A stretch of 64,000 bases of DNA. Source: QWHO01 sp039809865. GTDB lineage: Bacteria; Vulcanimicrobiota; Xenobia; Xenobiales; QWHO01. Shown here piece by piece: positions 58,150 through 64,000 of this stretch (positions are counted from its first letter, which is position 1; each line of letters starts with the position of its first letter). The translations under genes were made by a program, and so were the position numbers. Where the stretch lies: positions 77,229 through 141,228 of the forward strand of contig JBDHVW010000010.1 of the NCBI GenBank assembly GCA_039809865.1. The letters are read 5' to 3'. The notes under the pieces were generated by a model, which was not told the DNA's origin, searched no databases, and saw only the letters and a program-made list of their open reading frames with translations.

Positions 58150-58857
58150 CTAGCTGGCGGGCTGCTCTCCCAACCAGGTGGTCGACTGTTGCGACCGAGG
58201 GCGCGCCCGGGGAAGTTCGGGCTCTTCGGGCTCGTAGGTGGGAATGCGTTCGTTCTCGGTCAGGTTGTCCTCGCGGTCATCATCGCGATAGCTGATAAAG
58301 CGGCCGAAGATACCCCGCATCCGGCGATTGCTGAGGAGACGCTGCCCGACTTTGTCAGCCTTGGCAAGGACGTGCTCGATGGCCGACGTCTGCTGGTTGC
58401 CGCCTTTCTCCTGGTAGGCTTTGACGATTTCCTCCCAGGCTTTGTCGGCCGCCTCGCGACACTGGCGGGCGCGTTTGCAGAGCCCCTGGACACGTTTGTT
58501 GTCGGTAAACTGGCGCGAGTCGAGGTGGAGAGCCCGAATGCCGAGCTCCTGAGCCTGCTCGGCCACCAGGCGCTTGTAGCGGCTTACGTTACGGCCGATG
58601 ACGTAGCGGGCGAAGAAGCCGGTGACCTTGTTGCCGCACATCTCGTCCTCGAGCTCTTTCTGGTAGCGCTGAGCGTGGTCGAACAACTCATCCATGCTGC
58701 GGCACAGGTCCAGGAGACTGTCATCGAAGACCTGATTCTTCTTATAGCTTTTATGGACTTCCTGGGCGATACGCGTGACCAGCTCTTCATGCGTCGCCGT
58801 TAAAGCGATCCAGCGATGGAGGCGCTTGAATCGCACATGCGCCTTTTCCTTACCCAC
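58150..58857 (-). CDS. Hypothetical charged helical protein
   Basis: 235 residues from a GTG at 58857. The sequence is helical and highly charged (QRYQKELEDEMCGN, LCKRARQCREAADKAWEE) with a disordered acidic/Pro tail (IPTYEPEEPELPRARPRSQQ). Four Cys are scattered. No known domain or membrane segment. It stands convergent to the 56749 gene, with stops three bases apart, and 59 bp downstream of the GNAT gene end. Confidence 0.5.
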   Translation of the reverse strand: MGKEKAHVRFKRLHRWIALTATHEELVTRIAQEVHKSYKKNQVFDDSLLDLCRSMDELFDHAQRYQKELEDEMCGNKVTGFFARYVIGRNVSRYKRLVAEQAQELGIRALHLDSRQFTDNKRVQGLCKRARQCREAADKAWEEIVKAYQEKGGNQQTSAIEHVLAKADKVGQRLLSNRRMRGIFGRFISYRDDDREDNLTENERIPTYEPEEPELPRARPRSQQSTTWLGEQPAS

Positions 58858-58916
58858 ACTACCCCCTCGTGACCAAAAACACGGACTCCAGCGGACCTAG
58901 TTCGCCCTGAACGGAC

Positions 58917-59390
58917 CTACAACCTGCGGACGATCTGCACCCTCTCTTCCACGAAGCCCAGACAGCGCGCCAGACCTCGCGCCACGGGGTTGCTGACGGA
59001 AACCATGCCGACCATGTATTTGAGTCCACGGGCTTTCAAGAGGGCGCTCGCCTTCTTCACCAGGCGAGCCGTGGCAAACCGGCCACGTTTGTCGGGCAAA
59101 ACGGCGATGTCGACCATGAAAGCCTGCTTCTCGCCGGTGGAGGGCTCCACGTGATTGAGCTCGAGCATCAGGTATCCGGTGAGCTGGCGGCTGGCGGCCT
59201 CCTCTTCGACCAGGACCAGCAGGTTTCGGTCACTGGCGAGCACCTGCTCGAGGTTGTCGTAAGAGCTCAGCGCGTACTGACGGGCCGCTTCCGGATCGAC
59301 CTCGCGGTTGGCGGGCACGCTGCTCAAAATCGACAGGGCGGCCAGCTCACGGATGAAAGGGGCGTCCTGAGGCCGGGCCAGCCGGATCAA
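58917..59390 (-). CDS. GNAT-family N-acetyltransferase
   Basis: 157 residues. The start is a TTG at 59390 that overlaps the P450 stop (TTGA); frames extending upstream are antisense-like within the P450. The fold is clear: IRLARPQDAPFIRELAAL at the start, acetyl-CoA strand AFMVDIAVLPDKRGRFATARLVKKA (Q/R-x-x-G-x-A variant as RGRFATA), then MVGMVSVSNPVARGLARCLGF. It transfers an acyl group from acyl-CoA to an amine; substrate unknown. Coupled to the P450, so possibly part of the same modification pathway. Confidence 0.82.
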   Translation of the reverse strand: MIRLARPQDAPFIRELAALSILSSVPANREVDPEAARQYALSSYDNLEQVLASDRNLLVLVEEEAASRQLTGYLMLELNHVEPSTGEKQAFMVDIAVLPDKRGRFATARLVKKASALLKARGLKYMVGMVSVSNPVARGLARCLGFVEERVQIVRRL

Positions 59391-60607
59391 GAAGCGCTCC
59401 CGCCGAGTCGCACCGGGAGTGTCTTCAGGCGCCGAAAACCCAGGGTGGGATACCGCTCGGGCTGTCCCTCGAGACGGAGGCCGGGCCAGCGCTCCAGCAG
59501 GCTGCCGAGCACCAGCCGGGCCTCCAGGCGCGCCAGGTGGGCGCCGACGCAGGTGTGGATCCCCCTGCCAAAGGCGAGGTGCCGGGCCAGGTTGGGCCGC
59601 TCCAGATCGAAGCGGTCGGGCTGGGGGAAGATGGCCGGATCGCGGTTGGCCGCGCCCAGGCACAGGTTGACCAGCTGCCCGGGGAGCAGGCGCTTGTCTC
59701 CCAGTTGCACCTCGGCCAGGACCGAGCGGCTGGCGATCTGAGACGGACTGTCGTAGCGCAGGACCTCCTCCACCGCCACCTCGGGGGTCACGCGACCCTC
59801 CACCAGCTTGCGCTTCTCCAGGGGGTTCGTGAGCACGGCCAGCAGGCCGTTGCCGATCAGGTTGGTGGTGGTGTCGTGCCCGGCCGCGAAGAGCAAGATC
59901 GACATGGAGACGATCTCGTCGTCGTTGAGCGGCTCTTCCTTCTCCGACCGCGCGGTGGCCAGGCTGGAGATCAGATCGTCGCCCGGGCGCGCCCGCCGCT
60001 CCGCCAGCAGGGGGCGGAAGTAGCCCTCCAGGGACGTCAGGCTCACTTCGGCCTGGTGAGCCATGTCGGCGCTGAGCTCGTCCGAGCCCAGGAAGGTTGC
60101 CAGGCGGTGGCTCCAGTTCTCAAAGCGATGGATATCCTCGGCGCGACCGCCCAGGACGTCCGCGATGGTCATGACCGGCAGAGGGCTGGCCAGTCCGCTC
60201 ATCAGGTCGACCGGCCCGGAAGGGTCGAAGCGGTCGAGCAGCATCGCGATCCGCGCCCGCACCGAGTCCTCGAAGCGCTGCAGGGTGCGGGGAGTGAACG
60301 CCTTGCTGATCAGGGCGCGCAGCCGGCCGTGCGCGGGCGGGTCTGTGAAGAGCACCCAGCTGGCCAGTGCGCGCTCGATCCGGCTCGTGTCGTAGGGCTC
60401 GCTCAGACGCTGGGAGAAGTCCGACACTTTCTCAACCGAGAAGTTGGGATCTTTGAGCACGCGCTCCACGTCCTCGTAGCGGGTCAGGAACCAGGCTTGC
60501 CAGCCCGGGCTGTAGTGGACCGGGTCGAGCTTGCGGACGGTGTGGAAAACCGGGTAGGGATGCGTCCGCAGCTGGGGTAGAAGCGCTTTGAAGGGGTCGC
60601 TTTGCAT
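59387..60607 (-). CDS. Cytochrome P450 (CYP107-like class)
   Basis: 406 residues, standard for soluble bacterial P450s. The I-helix is AAGHDTTTN (241-249), ExxR is EVLR (281-284), and the heme loop is FGRGIHTCVGAHLAR with Cys353. DPPAHGRLRALISKAFTPR is the conserved C-helix segment. The class resembles CYP107-type enzymes that need separate ferredoxin and reductase and often hydroxylate terpenoids, macrolides or steroids. It heads a two-gene unit with the GNAT enzyme. It is unrelated in detail to the CYP102-like P450 at 4694. Confidence 0.92.
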   Translation of the reverse strand: MQSDPFKALLPQLRTHPYPVFHTVRKLDPVHYSPGWQAWFLTRYEDVERVLKDPNFSVEKVSDFSQRLSEPYDTSRIERALASWVLFTDPPAHGRLRALISKAFTPRTLQRFEDSVRARIAMLLDRFDPSGPVDLMSGLASPLPVMTIADVLGGRAEDIHRFENWSHRLATFLGSDELSADMAHQAEVSLTSLEGYFRPLLAERRARPGDDLISSLATARSEKEEPLNDDEIVSMSILLFAAGHDTTTNLIGNGLLAVLTNPLEKRKLVEGRVTPEVAVEEVLRYDSPSQIASRSVLAEVQLGDKRLLPGQLVNLCLGAANRDPAIFPQPDRFDLERPNLARHLAFGRGIHTCVGAHLARLEARLVLGSLLERWPGLRLEGQPERYPTLGFRRLKTLPVRLGGSAS

Positions 60608-60683
60608 GGGCCCGGAAGCCTTCGGTTTCGGGCGTTCACAACCTGTTTACATTTTGGACAAGAGAGTTTTACTTGAGCCGCTT

Positions 60684-60711
60684 TTCAAGTCGTGTTGCGG
60701 CGATGTAAAAT
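60684..60711 (+). promoter_or_regulatory. Possible promoter for the Gln/Gly/Met-rich protein
   Basis: A -35-like TTCAAG (60684-60689) and a -10-like TAAAAT (60706-60711) are 16 bp apart. If used, transcription starts near 60718, which supports the ATG at 60745 over one at 60712. Confidence 0.4.
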
Positions 60712-60744
60712 ATGTCCAAATCAACTTTGGGAGGAACGACACTG

Positions 60745-61359
60745 ATGGGTGGCGTACGCGCAAAGCACGACAATCCCCAACCGAACACCGACCAGAACAA
60801 TACCACGGCGATCGCCTTCGCACTGGCTATCGCCCTCAGCTCGCAGGGCGGCCGCGGATGCGGCTGCCACCACCAGCACGGGATGCAGCAGCAGAATCCG
60901 GCGCAGCAGCTCTTTGGCATGGGCTTCATGATGGGCGCCATGGCCAGCCAGATGAACGGGATGAACAACCCGATGGGCGGTTTCTGCCAGCAGCAGAACC
61001 CCATGTTTGGCAACCAGTTTGGCAACCAGTTCGGCCAGAACTACGGCATGCAGATGAATCCGTCGTTCGCCGCCGGCCTGGGCTTCGGCACCGGCCTGGC
61101 GATGAGCCAGCAGGGCGGGTTCAACCCCGGCAACACGCTGCTGGGTAGCCCGATGTGCGGCAACAACATGTTTGGCCCGCAGTTCGGCCAGCAGCCGTTC
61201 GGCCAGCAGCCCTTCGGTGGCCCGCCGCAGAATCCGATGGCGGCCGTGGTCGGCCTCATCATGCGCATCCTCTCCGGCGGTCAGGGCGGTGGAATGCCGT
61301 TCGCCGGAGCCGGTGGCGGCGGCGGCCCGTTCGCCTTTGCGGCGGCCGGCGCGTTCTAA
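60745..61359 (+). CDS. Gln/Gly/Met/Asn-rich low-complexity protein
   Basis: 204 residues from the ATG at 60745, which has GGGAGG (60729-60734) ten bases upstream; the in-frame ATG at 60712 has no ribosome site. After a polar start comes an Ala-rich helix (TAIAFALAIALSSQGG), a CGCHHQHG cluster, then repeats built from QQNP, FGNQFG, MGGF and FGQQPFGG, and a Gly/Ala end. The composition is like prion-type or surface-coat proteins. No signal peptide. It is monocistronic with its own promoter area and a strong terminator. Function unknown. Confidence 0.65.
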   Translation: MGGVRAKHDNPQPNTDQNNTTAIAFALAIALSSQGGRGCGCHHQHGMQQQNPAQQLFGMGFMMGAMASQMNGMNNPMGGFCQQQNPMFGNQFGNQFGQNYGMQMNPSFAAGLGFGTGLAMSQQGGFNPGNTLLGSPMCGNNMFGPQFGQQPFGQQPFGGPPQNPMAAVVGLIMRILSGGQGGGMPFAGAGGGGGPFAFAAAGAF

Positions 61360-61380
61360 ACTCGCCACCTGCGCAAGAAG

Positions 61381-61415
61381 AGAGCCGGACCTCGGGTTCC
61401 GGCTCTTTTTCTTTT
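61381..61415 (+). terminator. Intrinsic terminator
   Basis: AGAGCCGGA (61381-61389) pairs with TCCGGCTCT (61398-61406) around an eight-base loop and is followed by TTTTCTTTTT. It ends the transcript of the Gln/Gly-rich protein. Confidence 0.93.
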
Positions 61416-61436
61416 TCCGTGCTACCCTTGTGACTG

Positions 61437-61838
61437 ATGGGGAGGTTGCGGGCGTGCGGGTTGAGCCTGCTCGAGACGGTGATTGCGGCGCTGCTCTTCG
61501 CTACCATTTCGGTGGCCTTGATCTCGCTCTGGTTCTCGCATTACCGCCTCCTGGCCATGTCCCAGTCGAGGCTGGTGGCGACCTACGTCTGCAAGCAGCT
61601 GATGGAAGACCAACTGGCAACCTCCTACAGCGCCATCGTGTCCATTCCCCGAGGCTCGGAGCCACCCATCCAGGTCGACAGCATCGTCAACGATTCGGCT
61701 CGCAAGGTGGTCTACGAATGGGCCGTGGTGGTGGTGGACGCGCCCAACACCAAGGACGTTACCGTCCAGGTCTTCTGGAAGGAGGGCAACATCGAGCATG
61801 AGACTCATCTCGAGACGCTCCTCTTCACGATGTACTGA
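61437..61838 (+). CDS. Type IV prepilin-like minor pilin (PilV/GspI-type)
   Basis: 133 residues from the ATG at 61437. The leader MGRLRACG precedes LSLLETVIAALLFATISVAL with Glu5, then ATYVCKQLMEDQLATSY as in PilV/GspI, and a compact beta-domain ending ETHLETLLFTMY. It opens a second prepilin cluster, laid out like the one at 51875-54055, and overlaps the next gene by 41 bp. Confidence 0.83.
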   Translation: MGRLRACGLSLLETVIAALLFATISVALISLWFSHYRLLAMSQSRLVATYVCKQLMEDQLATSYSAIVSIPRGSEPPIQVDSIVNDSARKVVYEWAVVVVDAPNTKDVTVQVFWKEGNIEHETHLETLLFTMY

Positions 61839-62436
61839 GCGGGCTTTCAGTTTGATCGAGACGATGGTGAGCTCGGCCCTCATGGCCGTGGTGCTCACGT
61901 GTATGTATCTGCTGTTGACGGCCGGGATGCGCTATCACAAGTCCACCTCGGCCAGCCTCGAGATGCAGCAAGACACGCTGCTCTCCATCCTGGCGCTCAG
62001 CCGCGAGCTGGGCGAATCCAACCCGCGCACGGTGGCCCGCTATACCGCCCCCCAGGGCATCCTGTTCGCCTCGCCGCGCGACGATGCCAGCAACGTCTGG
62101 GTCGAGCCGAGCGGCCTGCTGCGCTGGCCGAAATTCATCTGCTATTACGTGGGCGATGTCAACGGAACGCCCTGCCTGATCCGCAAGGAGCAGTACCTCG
62201 ACGATCCGGACCTCCACACCGACCCGCCTCCCATCGCGGCGCCCATCCCGCGACCTTTTCAGGACGGGCCTTACTACCAGGGCCTCGAAGTGCCGCCCAA
62301 GGTGGTGGCGCGCAACCTCACCAACCTCAAGTTTACCGGACTCAACCCCATCACGATCGACCTGGGGGTCGGCAAGAAGGAGTTGGGGAGAACCTTTCAG
62401 TTGAACGTCTCGGTCAAAGTCAGCCTGAGGAACTAG
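61798..62436 (+). CDS. Type IV prepilin-like minor pilin (PilW/GspJ-type)
   Basis: 212 residues. The 16-residue basic leader MRLISRRSSSRCTERA precedes FSLIETMVSSALMAVVLTCM with Glu5. The cleavage site has Ala rather than Gly at -1, which some prepilin peptidases accept. The rest is beta-rich with several Cys and ends TFQLNVSVKVSLRN. Its start lies 41 bp inside the upstream gene, and the PilX-like gene follows nine bases after its stop. Confidence 0.82.
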   Translation: MRLISRRSSSRCTERAFSLIETMVSSALMAVVLTCMYLLLTAGMRYHKSTSASLEMQQDTLLSILALSRELGESNPRTVARYTAPQGILFASPRDDASNVWVEPSGLLRWPKFICYYVGDVNGTPCLIRKEQYLDDPDLHTDPPPIAAPIPRPFQDGPYYQGLEVPPKVVARNLTNLKFTGLNPITIDLGVGKKELGRTFQLNVSVKVSLRN

Positions 62437-62445
62437 GGGGAATCG

Positions 62446-64000
62446 ATGCTGTCCAAGAGGGGAATCTCGCTGGCGATCGTCATCGCGCTCGCGGCGCTGC
62501 CGTTCGGAATGGCGGCGTTCGCGACCAACGCCGTGCGGATCAACAAGACGCAGGCCCTGGACGCCAACATTGCCGAGCAGTGCCGTTACGCCGCCAACGG
62601 CGGACTGCAGCGCGGGCTGTTGGAGCTGGCCACCAACGGGAACGTGGTGCAGTTCACCGACCCCCCCCAGAACCCGGCGCCGGTTATCGACGAGCCGCTG
62701 ACCACCGACAGCAAGCTTCGCTACCACGTAGAGCTGCTGGCGAACGGCACGCCCAACATGATCCAGGCCCCGGACGGCTCGGATATTCCCCCCGGAGCGG
62801 TGTACGTCTACTCGGTGGGTTACCTCGAGGGCTCCGACATCCGCGTGAGCGCCTCCGGGTTCTCGGCCCTGGCCGTGCGAGCCAAACCGATCTTCGACTA
62901 CGCGGCCCTGACCGATTCCACGATCACCATCCAGACCGATGCCCTGATCGACGCCTGGAACTCGACCGCGGGCGCCTATCCGGGCGCGCTCCCCTTCAAT
63001 CCGCTGGATTCGACGACCTGGACGAAGGCGGCCAAACTGGCCACCAACATGGGCACCGCTGGCGCTATCACCGTCACGGGCAACACCGCCATCGACGGGG
63101 ATCTGCTGGTGGGACCCGACGTCCTTGACCCGACGACGATCATCAGCACCGCCGGTGGCGTCACCCTGAGCGGTCAGAAGGGAAATATGCTGGGGAACCG
63201 GCGCATTCCCCTGTGGGAAACCAGCCTCAACCCGGTCGACGCGACCCAGGACGTGACCGTGGGCGCCGGGGGCAACCAGGTGCTGGCGCCAGGCGCCTAC
63301 AAGAGCTTGAGCGCGGGCGCGAGCGGCGCGGCCCGCACCCGGGTGGTGTTGAGCCCGGGCGAGTACTACTTCGAGAAAGACATCGACCTGACGAACCTCG
63401 ACCTCATGGTGGACAGCTCGGCCAATCCGAACGACCCGGTCATCGTCTACGTGAAGGGCAATTTCAGCACCACGGATGCCCAGGTGAACCTCGACCTGGC
63501 CAACGGATCGAACGGCGCTCCGCGCAAGTTCCAGGTCTACTTCGTGGGGCCAGACAAAGCCTTGAGCCTGCGCGGTGGCTCGGTGGCCAACTTCGTGGCC
63601 TCGGGCTCGAGCACGCGCGCCCGAATCTCCAACAGCGAGATCTTTGGCGCGGTCATGTCCCGGGACGTGCTGATGTCAGGCGCGAGCTCCAAGCTTCACT
63701 ACGATCAGGCTCTGCAGGGCCTGGCCCTGGAAGGCGTCGGCAAATGGGCCCTGGTCGGAGTCAAAGAGAAGAACGGCAAGACCATCGGTGGCGGCGGCGG
63801 TAACGGCGGCAATGGCGGCAACGGCAACGGAGTCGGGGTCAATGGCGGCGGCGTCAATGGTGGCGCCAACAATGGCGGCGGCAACAACGGCGGTGGCAAC
63901 AACGGCGGCGGCAACAATGGCGGCGGCAACAACGGCGGCGGCAACAACGGCGGCGGCAACAACGGCGGCGGCAACAACGGCGGCGGCAACAACGGCGGCG
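62446..64000 (+). CDS. PilX/GspK-type prepilin-like protein with Asn-Gly repeat tail, C-terminus off the window
   Basis: 518 codons are visible and the frame is open at the right edge. ATG at 62446 with AGGGGG upstream. The leader MLSKRG precedes ISLAIVIALAALPFGMAAF (no Glu5), then a pilin-like region and a long beta-rich domain resembling the DUF7305-type domains of such proteins (LAPGAYKSLSAGASG, FVASGSSTRARISNSEIFGAV; the latter resembles a beta-helix). From about residue 445 the chain is Gly/Asn-rich, and from 63868 it is a regular NNGGG pentapeptide repeat. It would sit at a pilus tip or be surface displayed. Confidence 0.85.
   Translation, partial: MLSKRGISLAIVIALAALPFGMAAFATNAVRINKTQALDANIAEQCRYAANGGLQRGLLELATNGNVVQFTDPPQNPAPVIDEPLTTDSKLRYHVELLANGTPNMIQAPDGSDIPPGAVYVYSVGYLEGSDIRVSASGFSALAVRAKPIFDYAALTDSTITIQTDALIDAWNSTAGAYPGALPFNPLDSTTWTKAAKLATNMGTAGAITVTGNTAIDGDLLVGPDVLDPTTIISTAGGVTLSGQKGNMLGNRRIPLWETSLNPVDATQDVTVGAGGNQVLAPGAYKSLSAGASGAARTRVVLSPGEYYFEKDIDLTNLDLMVDSSANPNDPVIVYVKGNFSTTDAQVNLDLANGSNGAPRKFQVYFVGPDKALSLRGGSVANFVASGSSTRARISNSEIFGAVMSRDVLMSGASSKLHYDQALQGLALEGVGKWALVGVKEKNGKTIGGGGGNGGNGGNGNGVGVNGGGVNGGANNGGGNNGGGNNGGGNNGGGNNGGGNNGGGNNGGGNNGGGNNGG
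63868..64000 (+). repeat. 15-bp tandem repeat coding for NNGGG
   Basis: Nearly nine copies of AACAACGGCGGCGGC with a few third-base changes (AAT, GGT) run to the window edge, so the true copy number is larger. Confidence 0.95.

Noticed and set aside
60712..60744. Upstream ATG for the Gln/Gly-rich protein
   Set aside because: It has no ribosome site and overlaps the probable -10 element; the ATG at 60745 has GGGAGG.
63705..63992. Minus-strand Leu-Pro-Pro repeat frame
   Set aside because: It is the antisense of the Asn-Asn-Gly-Gly-Gly repeat; the plus strand has the prepilin leader, ribosome site and frame continuity.

Overview
The window is high-GC, gene-dense bacterial chromosome: about 65 protein genes on both strands, many with 1-70 bp overlaps, short operons, and GTG/TTG starts alongside ATG. 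I see no rRNA, tRNA, CRISPR array, transposase or phage structural gene. The gene content (several prepilin sets, Ser/Thr kinases with PEGA repeats, two cytochromes P450, an F420-type LLM oxidoreductase, paired DUF1800/DUF1501 proteins, a divergent membrane pyrophosphatase, many lipoproteins and secreted orphans) suggests a free-living, metabolically versatile bacterium. It could belong to a deep lineage such as Vulcanimicrobiota (Eremiobacterota/Xenobia-like) or to Myxococcota; I cannot decide between them from sequence alone. Layout: 1-10 kb holds an edge-truncated fatty acyl-CoA reductase-like SDR, an atypical lipoprotein, a cupin, an LLM oxidoreductase and a five-gene minus-strand operon (beta-propeller protein, secreted protein, EF-hand calpain-like protease, PfkB kinase, stand-alone CYP102-like P450). 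10-20 kb holds a secreted alpha/beta hydrolase, two prepilins, an AAC(3)-like acetyltransferase, and a divergent pair: a single-chain GAF-pseudokinase-PilB/GspE ATPase facing a canonical Ser/Thr kinase with PEGA repeats that is translationally coupled to a K+-type ion channel. 20-30 kb holds a WD40 lipoprotein, a carotenoid-type operon (two CrtI-like desaturases, methyltransferase, small membrane protein, TerB-like protein), a hydrolase and a phosphonopyruvate decarboxylase-like enzyme. 30-44 kb holds a tail-anchored repeat protein, a PilP-like lipoprotein, a 1.7k-residue COG1112-type helicase-nuclease, several small proteins, an ATP-grasp ligase, a membrane pyrophosphatase and a MerR regulator with a consensus promoter. 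44-52 kb holds an HExxH metallopeptidase and a six-gene coupled operon (4-TM protein, DUF1800, DUF1501, ECF sigma, anti-sigma, 4-TM protein), then a glutathione transferase and a flavin monooxygenase. 52-64 kb holds a GspF-prepilin operon ending in a prepilin fused to a beta-propeller, a terpene-cyclase-fold lipoprotein, a second P450 with a GNAT enzyme, a Gln/Gly/Met-rich protein, and a second prepilin cluster whose last member runs off the window in an Asn-Asn-Gly-Gly-Gly repeat. Working together: the PilB-like motor, GspF platform, PilP-like lipoprotein and seven prepilin-like proteins would make one or more type IV pilus or type II-like machines. The GAF and pseudokinase domains on the motor suggest assembly is gated by a small ligand and/or kinase-type signalling, possibly involving the adjacent active kinase. 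This is the strongest candidate for an undescribed system here. Other unusual signals are heptanucleotide arrays of exactly four copies at four places, two of them inside a kinase coding sequence, and a gene whose ribosome binding site is complementary to its own first codons.
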